Origin: Euborellia annulipes
Lineage: Eukaryota; Arthropoda; Insecta; Dermaptera; Anisolabididae
Length of the DNA: 64,000 nucleotides
Assembly (NCBI GenBank): GCA_023213315.1
Contig: JAKCPI010005313.1
Location: 46,669-110,668, forward strand
Reading direction: 5' to 3'
Part shown: piece by piece, positions 57,481 to 64,000 of the stretch
Layout of the letters: each line of letters opens with the position of its first letter
Numbering within the stretch: the first letter of the stretch is position 1
The notes under the pieces: generated by a model
Told to the model about the DNA's origin: nothing
The model's database searches: none
What the model saw: only the letters and a program-made list of their open reading frames with translations
Made by a program: the position numbers and the translations under genes

Positions 57481-58751
57481 ACGCCACAAGTGCCTTGAGC
57501 TTTGACAACCAAAATGCATATTTGTAGGAATTGTTGTGTTAAAAGTAGCTTCCCCAGTTGAATTAAAAAAAGATTTATTTTCTAAATAGTTAGGAATACT
57601 AAAATATTTTTCTATTATTAATAAAATAAAAATTAAACTTTTTTCTCATATTTTGTTAACTTATAATTAATTATGTTATGAAAATTTATCGGAAATGCAT
57701 TTTGGTTGCCTAAACTCAAGGCTATCACATCAGGCATATTCTTAGGTACCAAAATAAGCTTTTAAATAAAATCGGTCAAAAGATAGTTTACTAATATACT
57801 TTTTCAGTTTTTTATCTGTCTACTATCTTCATTCATTTATTTTCATTTTTTTGTTTAAAAAGTAAAATAAAAAAAAGAGGAGGTAGAATGTTCGCTCGAG
57901 GTCCCCCTAACAGCAGCAAATGATATTTTAAAATAATTTCCCTATTTCTAAATGTATTGAAGTTTTAAATAAATAATTACTAAATATATTAATATTTAAA
58001 GATGATTCTTTTGAGGTTATTTATTCCCAGACCTGTTATTTTCTTTTGTTGAATTAGTAATTTTTGATTTTTTATATTGATATCATTAGTTGTTTGGCGT
58101 GATCGACACTTATTAATAAAACAACCCTTATTTTATCTTCAAAACAATACTAATAACTTACTATAAATAAATATTAAATATACTTCTATATAAACATAGT
58201 TCTATGTTTATATACTATCTGATTTTGATCAAGGGCACCTTTAGTTTGGTTACATATTAAGATTAATTATCTTCTCATAATTACTAACAATTACGTTTGA
58301 TTTAAGGCAGAGTAGCATAAATTAGTTGGCTTATACCAGTATTCATAGTCATTCCTTGAGAAAGAAGGAATCTTTATATCTATCTATACATTTATATAGG
58401 TATAAGAATTCTTTGTTCCTCTATCACTGACTATGAATACGGGTATTAGTCTCTGATCAAACAAGCAGCCAAAGAATATAAAATTTAATTGATACTTTTC
58501 GATTTTAGATAGTGTGAGAATGGAGAAATGTCAGGTTAACTCAAATCTTATTCAATATTTTGTACACTATAAAACATACTCTTTCCAAGTTGATTGATTA
58601 TGACCTTGACTGATTACTCTTCTCTTGTCTATCCATAACGTAACTGGCAAACTCTAACTCTAATCAATCTATTATAATTTGTTTAAAATTCTTTTTGTTA
58701 TACTTTTGTATTTTTAATGCTCTAAGGGACAAATCGTCTCAGGAAAAACAA

Positions 58752-58858
58752 TTATAATGCCGGAAACTAAATATATCGTGACAAGCACAGGACACAACTT
58801 TCAAATACCAAAGGTAAGAGAAAGTGGTGTGCTGTGAGATCATCCCACCAGATTTTTT
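58752..58858 (+). repeat. Family H right-end hairpin, solo
   Basis: GTGACAAGCACAGGACACAA, CTTTCAAATACCAAAGGTAA, GAGAAAGTGGTGTGCTGTG and CACCAGATTTTT are the right end without the body. Confidence 0.65.
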
Positions 58859-59389
58859 AATTGGGCTTTAGTCAAACCGGCTATTAAATGAAGGTCATGT
58901 AGGTCTTCTGGATAAATCATCTGACGTTAACAATAAACAGAATAACATATCACTTGGACAAAATTCTCTAAATAATATACAGCTTTTCCTTTGAATCTGA
59001 TTTCCATCTTTATTTAAGAGGCTGTTTGGTTGCCTAACCAAAGGCACTCTATTGGCTCATTGTCAATAAACCAAACATCTCAAAGTATTGATAGAACAAA
59101 TCCTATTCTAAACAACTTCTTGAGTGTATTTAGAATATATTTATTTATATTTGAAAATACTAAGCACACTATTGATTAAATACATGTAATTGCAATGCCT
59201 TTTATGAATTCTAATGCCTTTGATGAAAACTGATTTTATTTTTGACAAGATTTGAATATTTTTTTTGTTTTTAACAGCCTTTGTGCAAGTTACATTTTTA
59301 TATATTATTTTATTTATTTATGTCTCTTTTTTATTTATTTTTTATTAAAATTAAGATGTAAGAAAGGGCTTTTAGAGGCCAATGTATCA

Positions 59390-59612
59390 CAATCCCCGGA
59401 TTGAGTAACACATCCTTACATTTGGCGATTACACATGGCGCCGAATTTGGGTCCATTTCTCCTGATAACTAAAATTGCCTTTTCAATTCATATATTCGAA
59501 TGCCTGTGATCTGGTGGTGGTAAGGGCGCAGTACAAATTGGTGGATCCGTGGTTCAACTCCCGGCGGCACACTCTTACTTTTTTCGGGTATTTGAATTAA
59601 TAAATATTGGAA
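59390..59612 (+). repeat. SINE-A single copy
   Basis: GATCTGGTGGTGGTAAGGGC is box-A-like and GTGGTTCAACTCCCGGCGGC contains box B. CTCCTGATAACTAAAATTGC before it and GGGTATTTGAATTAATAAAT after it match the arms of 3038-3520. Confidence 0.7.
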
Positions 59613-60090
59613 TTATGAGAATATACATTTTAAAGATCAAAAAAAAAATTTTTTTTAAATAAAAAAAAAAAGGCCCACTTTCCCACTATATATAGAGCTC
59701 ATATAGGGAAGAGAAAGTAATAATGGAATCGGTTTTTTTTTTTTTTCAAAAGTTCTTATCTTGTCTTTAATCATAGCATTCTTAGCTACAACTCTCTTTA
59801 CCATGCCATGAGTATTTCCGTTTGTAGTAAATCATTAGGGTTTTCTCGAATGAATTCTTTGAATATTTTTTTGTTTTTCAATTCCCCCTTGTAGATTAAT
59901 TATCGAACATCACTTTGCACTTTAATTATTTATTTATTTTATTTTATTTTATTTTTTTACAAAAAATATCAGTGCCTGAAGATGTACAAGTTTAATTACT
60001 CGTGAATAAAATGAATGTTTTCAATTACTCTCAAACCACAATTGATTTTTTTTTTTTTAGGGCATATTGAGTGATTCTCTCACTTTATTT

Positions 60091-60095
<5 letters not shown>

Positions 60096-60135
<40 letters not shown>
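60096..60135. repeat. (AT)n microsatellite
   Basis: About 20 AT units precede AACGTTTCGCCCTTTGAAAC. On the minus strand that context is GTTTCAAAGGGCGAAACGTT, another GAAACGT-type element end. Confidence 0.85.
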
Positions 60136-60138
<3 letters not shown>

Positions 60139-60424
60139 GTTTCGCCCTTTGAAACGGGACACATTTCACAGACATCTGTGTCGGAGAGGGTTTTTTTTTT
60201 TTTTTATTAAAACTAAATAAATAAGCATACGGAGCGCGCTTCATGTTCCCTTGAATAAACCCTTTAGGGAGATTTCAACCCGAATAAATAAAATGTGTTC
60301 TTCTCTTTTATTGTTACTATCGAATAATTTCGGCGAGAGAAAAAAATGTCGGATGTTGTTTCAAACTTTTTTTTTTTTTTATTGTTATTAGGAGAAAAAA
60401 TCCAACATACATTGACACTAATAA

Positions 60425-60456
<32 letters not shown>

Positions 60457-61921
60457 ACGTTGAAAAGATCCTTTAATACAAATTTATATTTGACCATTTT
60501 TTTCTAGGCCGCATATTTATCGATCATAAAAGTAAGTTATAAAAATAACATTAAATTAAAAAATTAAATACTTCCCATCATTTTATTTTTATTTTTATAA
60601 ATAATCTTATTTTAGAAAAACATTTCTTATTGCATTCAGCAAACGATATAGTCCAGGATCCCAGGCCAATTTTAACAAATTGTAATAACTTGTAAAAATT
60701 ACTATCAAGCTAATTTTCCGTGAGTAGCTTCATTTTGATGAGACGAACAATTTTTCCTCTTACAACAATTCATGATTGTGGTAGCTACCACGAGTAACAG
60801 GGATATAATATTTCAATTTGGCGATTCTCAAAAGTTTATTATTATTTATGGGTTTTTTCATGGGTTTTTTCATTAAAGAAGAAGAAAATTATTAACATTA
60901 TTATTAAAAAAAAAAAATATTTGTCCTACAAAATATATGGTATGATCAGAGTCCCCCACTTCGAACATAGACATGTTGGAAGGGGGGGACTGAAAATCTT
61001 TTTCTATATTATTGTTAAGTTAGGAGTCGTTCACATATTACGTAACGCCTTTTTTTTGACCATTTTCTAGTCCCCACCCCATGTCACTCTTGTTAGTCAC
61101 ATACAAACAAATCGCCCTACAAATATTATGATAGAACTACCCCCCTCCCAGAAAAAATTTCTTATACAAAATTCATTTTTTGGATAGTAATTTCCATCGT
61201 GGGGAAATAATTCTTATTAGGGCTATGTTAAATTTTTTATAAAATTACTAGCTGCCACTGGCTAGCGCAGTGATGAACTAGGAGAAGCTTACCAGTGAGT
61301 ATGAAGTGTGTTTTATATTGCCTATCTTTAAGGAGTTCGCTAAAAAGCCCCTTGGGGGAGGGGGATAGAAGGGGGTGGGGGTGAAAATAGTTAATTAAAA
61401 ACGTTTTTATTTTTGAATTGTAGGATTTGTGTTATTGTTTACATAAATTAGCTTTCTAATTATGAATTATTTATGTGGTTGCACATACATACATTTTATA
61501 ATTAACGAATATAGGGTTTGTTTGTTTTTTTAATTAACGACTCTTGAACACAAAGCAATATGATCTATATGTATTTATTATGTATTAGCTGACGGCATTG
61601 TTAAATTAGATACATTTTATATAATTTTTTTAGCCGTAATTAGAGATAATTGATCTCCGAAATTTATTTGAAAAAATACCATTTTCTAATGGCCCCCACT
61701 CTCTTCGGTTTTCGATATTTCATATAGAAAAAAGACATCAGGACACAAGACTCATTAAGCTCTCTTGTTTCATGAAAAAGAGATTTTAGGCCAAAATTGG
61801 GCTCTAAGGGAACGAGTTTTATTTTGCATCGTTATTTTTTTTTACTTTTAATTTTAATTATCTCCAAAACAGATAAAACAATTATTTTCAGATTATTGAT
61901 TATTCTTAAATAAAATCAACA

Positions 61922-62202
61922 AAAAAAAAGATTTTTAAAAAAATGCTTTTATTTAAATTGAACTAAAAAGAGAGAAATAAGAAAGAAATAATTTAATTGT
62001 TCTTGTTAAAATTTTTTAATATTTATGACTTAAAATAAAAGCGTGGGGCGCTTCGAAGTGATTCCGAGGCTCGCGCCCCACGCTTTTATTTTAAGTCATA
62101 AATATTAAAAAATTTTAACAAGAACAATTAAATTATTTCTTTCTTATTTCTCTCTTTTTAGTTCAATTTAAATAAAAGCATTTTTTTAAAAATCTTTTTT
62201 TT
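61922..62202. repeat. Essentially perfect 281-bp palindrome
   Basis: Arms of about 130 bp, centred at 62062, pair without a visible mismatch. They run from AAAAAAAGATTTTTAAAAAA to GCGTGGGGCGC, then reverse. The 21-base spacer is TTCGAAGTGATTCCGAGGCTC. The inner GC-rich ends contrast with AT-rich arms. Confidence 0.92.
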
Positions 62203-62262
62203 ATTTTATTTTTATTTTAAGCTTTTTAGTCTTTTAGTCTTATCAAAAATCATCAATATGAT

Positions 62263-63240
62263 AAAGTACCACATTAGTTTGGCCTGTATTGATTTGGTTC
62301 AATTGAAAAATTATTCATTATCATAAAAAAATGACTCGTAAATATCAAAATTCAAAACTATAGTTAATAGGGCCTTATTTGCGTGAGGCTTCAAATAAAG
62401 TACCACATTAGTTTGGTCTATTTTGATCAAAACCACCATATAGTGGCGTCATCAAAAATGACCCTTAAGTATTTCATTTCACACCTCTAGCGCATCGGGA
62501 AGTCTTTTGAAATTACATTAATTCGCGAAGGGTTTCAAATAAAGTACCACATTAGTTTGGTCTATTTTGATCAAAACCACCATATAGTGGCGTCATCAAA
62601 AATGACTCTTAAGTATTACATTTCACACCTCTAGCCCATCGGGAAGTCTTTTGAAATTACAGTAATTCGCGAAGGGTTTCAAATAAAGTACCACATTAGT
62701 TTGGTCTATTTTGATCAAAACCACCATATAGTGGCGTCATCAAAAATGACTCTTAAGTATTACATTTCACACCTCTAGCCCATCGGGAAGTCTTTTGAAA
62801 TTACATTAATTCACGAAGGGTTTCAAATAAAGTACCACATTAGTTTGGTCTATTTTGATCAAAACCACCATATAGTGGCGTCATCAAAAATGACTCTTAA
62901 GTATTACATTTCACACCTCTAGCCCATCGGGAAGTCTTTTGAAATTACATTAATTCGCGAAGGGTTTCAAATAAAGTACCACATTAGTTTGGTCTATTTT
63001 GATCAAAACCACCATATAGTGGCGTCATCAAAAATGCCTCTTAAGTATTACATTTCACACCTCTAGCCCATCGGGAAGTCTTTTGAAATTACATTAATTC
63101 ACGAAGGGTTTCAAATAAAGTACCACATTAGTTTGGTCCATTTTGGTAAAACCAAACTCACAATTTGCGTCATCAAAAATGACTCTTAAATATCAAATTT
63201 CACACCTCTAGCTCATCGGGAAGTGTCCTTAACAAAGCCA
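62263..63240 (+). repeat. 144-bp tandem array, six units plus a divergent leader
   Basis: GGTTTCAAATAAAGTACCAC (first unit GGCTTC) recurs at 62387, 62531, 62675, 62819, 62963 and 63107, always 144 bases apart. Middle units are nearly identical; the last is diverged and the first is preceded by a ~124-base degenerate unit. Each unit holds GTCATCAAAAATGACTCTTA and CACCTCTAGCCCATCGGGAA. No open frame spans units. Confidence 0.95.
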
Positions 63241-63389
63241 TAAAGTTGGTGACCTTGAAAGAGTAAGTTAAATAAAAGCATTTAAAAAATTAACTAATAA
63301 TTTAATTTTCACCTGATTATGATTAAAAAAAAAACACGTAATAATTTGATTTACCATTATGTCAGTGGCGCCACCGGGGGGGCGGGGGA

Positions 63390-63520
63390 GCAGGATGCTC
63401 TTTAAAATGTAAATTCTCATTTTGCTCTCAACATTGTTTGAAGCACACTTTACTTTTGTTCTTCATAGGAAAGATAGGAGAAATGGTTGGCTTGTTAAGA
63501 AAATACAAATATTTTTTCTC
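63390..63520 (+). repeat. Family H fragment
   Basis: GGATGCTCTTTAAAATGTAA, TTCTCATTTTGCTCTCAACA, and GAAAGATAGGAGAAATGGTT match the right interior of family H. Confidence 0.65.
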
Positions 63521-63847
63521 TGTTTATAAATTTGACTTCTTGAATTCTAATATATTGGCGAACTAAATGGACCGTTTATTTTGAAAATGGTGTAAATCCA
63601 TTAAAAAAAAGAGATATCACATAATTTATGCTTAAATTAATGTTTCTATGTATAACTAGCTAGTGGTAAATTTCTTTAAAAATTCCCATGTTTTGTACAA
63701 TTGAAAATTGGTCGGCAAATAGATTTTTTAATAAACAGATATGTTAACCTTTCATTTTCTCGAAACAATAGAAAAATGGACTTACACCACTTTCAAAATA
63801 AACGGTCTAAATATATCTCAACACAAAAAATCTGGTGTTTACAGTAC

Positions 63848-64000
63848 CAAGGGCGGATACAAGGGGGGGATAAAGGGGTAATTACCCTCCCCCGAGATTA
63901 AAAAAAAATTTAATTTATTTTTAATGTAAAATTTTAAAAATTAATACTTAAAAATTTGATTTGTATTTATATTCTGGCAATTAAGTTTTAAATTACCGAA
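63848..64000 (-). mobile_element. hAT-like MITE, CAAGRGCGGAT family, cut by window edge
   Basis: CAAGGGCGGATAC followed by a G tract, then GGGGTAATTACCCTCCCCCG and AATGTAAAATTTTAAAAATT, is the reverse of the right part of 44213-44460. The other end lies beyond the window. Confidence 0.8.

Larger units (their letters stand above)
50426..64000. other. Repeat-rich intron or intergenic DNA
   Basis: If the 50-kb exon is real this is its first intron. I see no convincing coding exon; a tttcttacag acceptor at 56442 is followed by a low-complexity open frame that I do not trust. Listed repeats account for the recognisable structure. Confidence 0.45.

Noticed and set aside
60264..60497. 77-residue minus-strand ORF
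   Set aside because: It is dominated by a poly-A/poly-T tract translating as Phe and Lys runs.
62263..63240. A CRISPR-like array
   Set aside because: The 144-bp units are contiguous tandem copies without unique spacers, in a eukaryotic context.

Overview
This is a visibly AT-rich eukaryotic nuclear window with spliced genes (gt...ag introns), long introns and intergenic DNA crowded with small non-autonomous repeats. The two recognisable proteins, OCIAD1 and SMIM12, are metazoan. TCAGT-type initiators, tRNA-derived SINEs, hAT-like and TTAA-flanked MITEs and Penelope-type hammerhead motifs fit an arthropod. A copepod or sea louse is my guess, but nothing here proves the species.

Layout. 1-6058: the last six exons of a plus-strand gene encoding a four-span membrane protein with an Asn- and Pro-rich tail; its start lies left of the window. 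8246-12205: a complete six-exon minus-strand OCIAD1 homologue, convergent with the first gene. 13499-14317: a complete two-coding-exon minus-strand SMIM12 homologue. 15.1-15.6 kb: a probable promoter and non-coding first exon on the plus strand, back to back with SMIM12. A second promoter and leader lies at 21.2-21.4 kb and a third at 50.1-50.4 kb; the third ends in a candidate initiating coding exon. A short phase-0 exon-like segment lies at 46977-47054. These could be alternative starts of one or more plus-strand genes whose bodies lie right of the window, so most of 15.6-64 kb is probably intronic or intergenic. I found no further convincing protein gene there.

Repeats explain most of 15-64 kb. 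They include three tRNA-SINE families, some as snap-back palindromes. A TTAA-flanked MITE has a 17-bp outer inverted repeat, and three of its four copies sit inside a SINE. At least four hAT-like MITE families have 8-bp target duplications. A ~670-bp family has a hairpin at each end. A 144-bp tandem array lies near the right edge, next to an essentially perfect ~280-bp palindrome.

The most interesting signal is a set of hammerhead-ribozyme-like motifs: a CTGANGA core, a helix II, then GAAAC-GTC or a variant, with compensating helix I arms. They sit in palindromic remnants at 16.4, 17.7, 34.8, 36 and 52.8 kb. This pattern is known from the terminal repeats of Penelope-like retroelements. No tRNA, rRNA or CRISPR array was found apart from the tRNA-like heads of SINEs.
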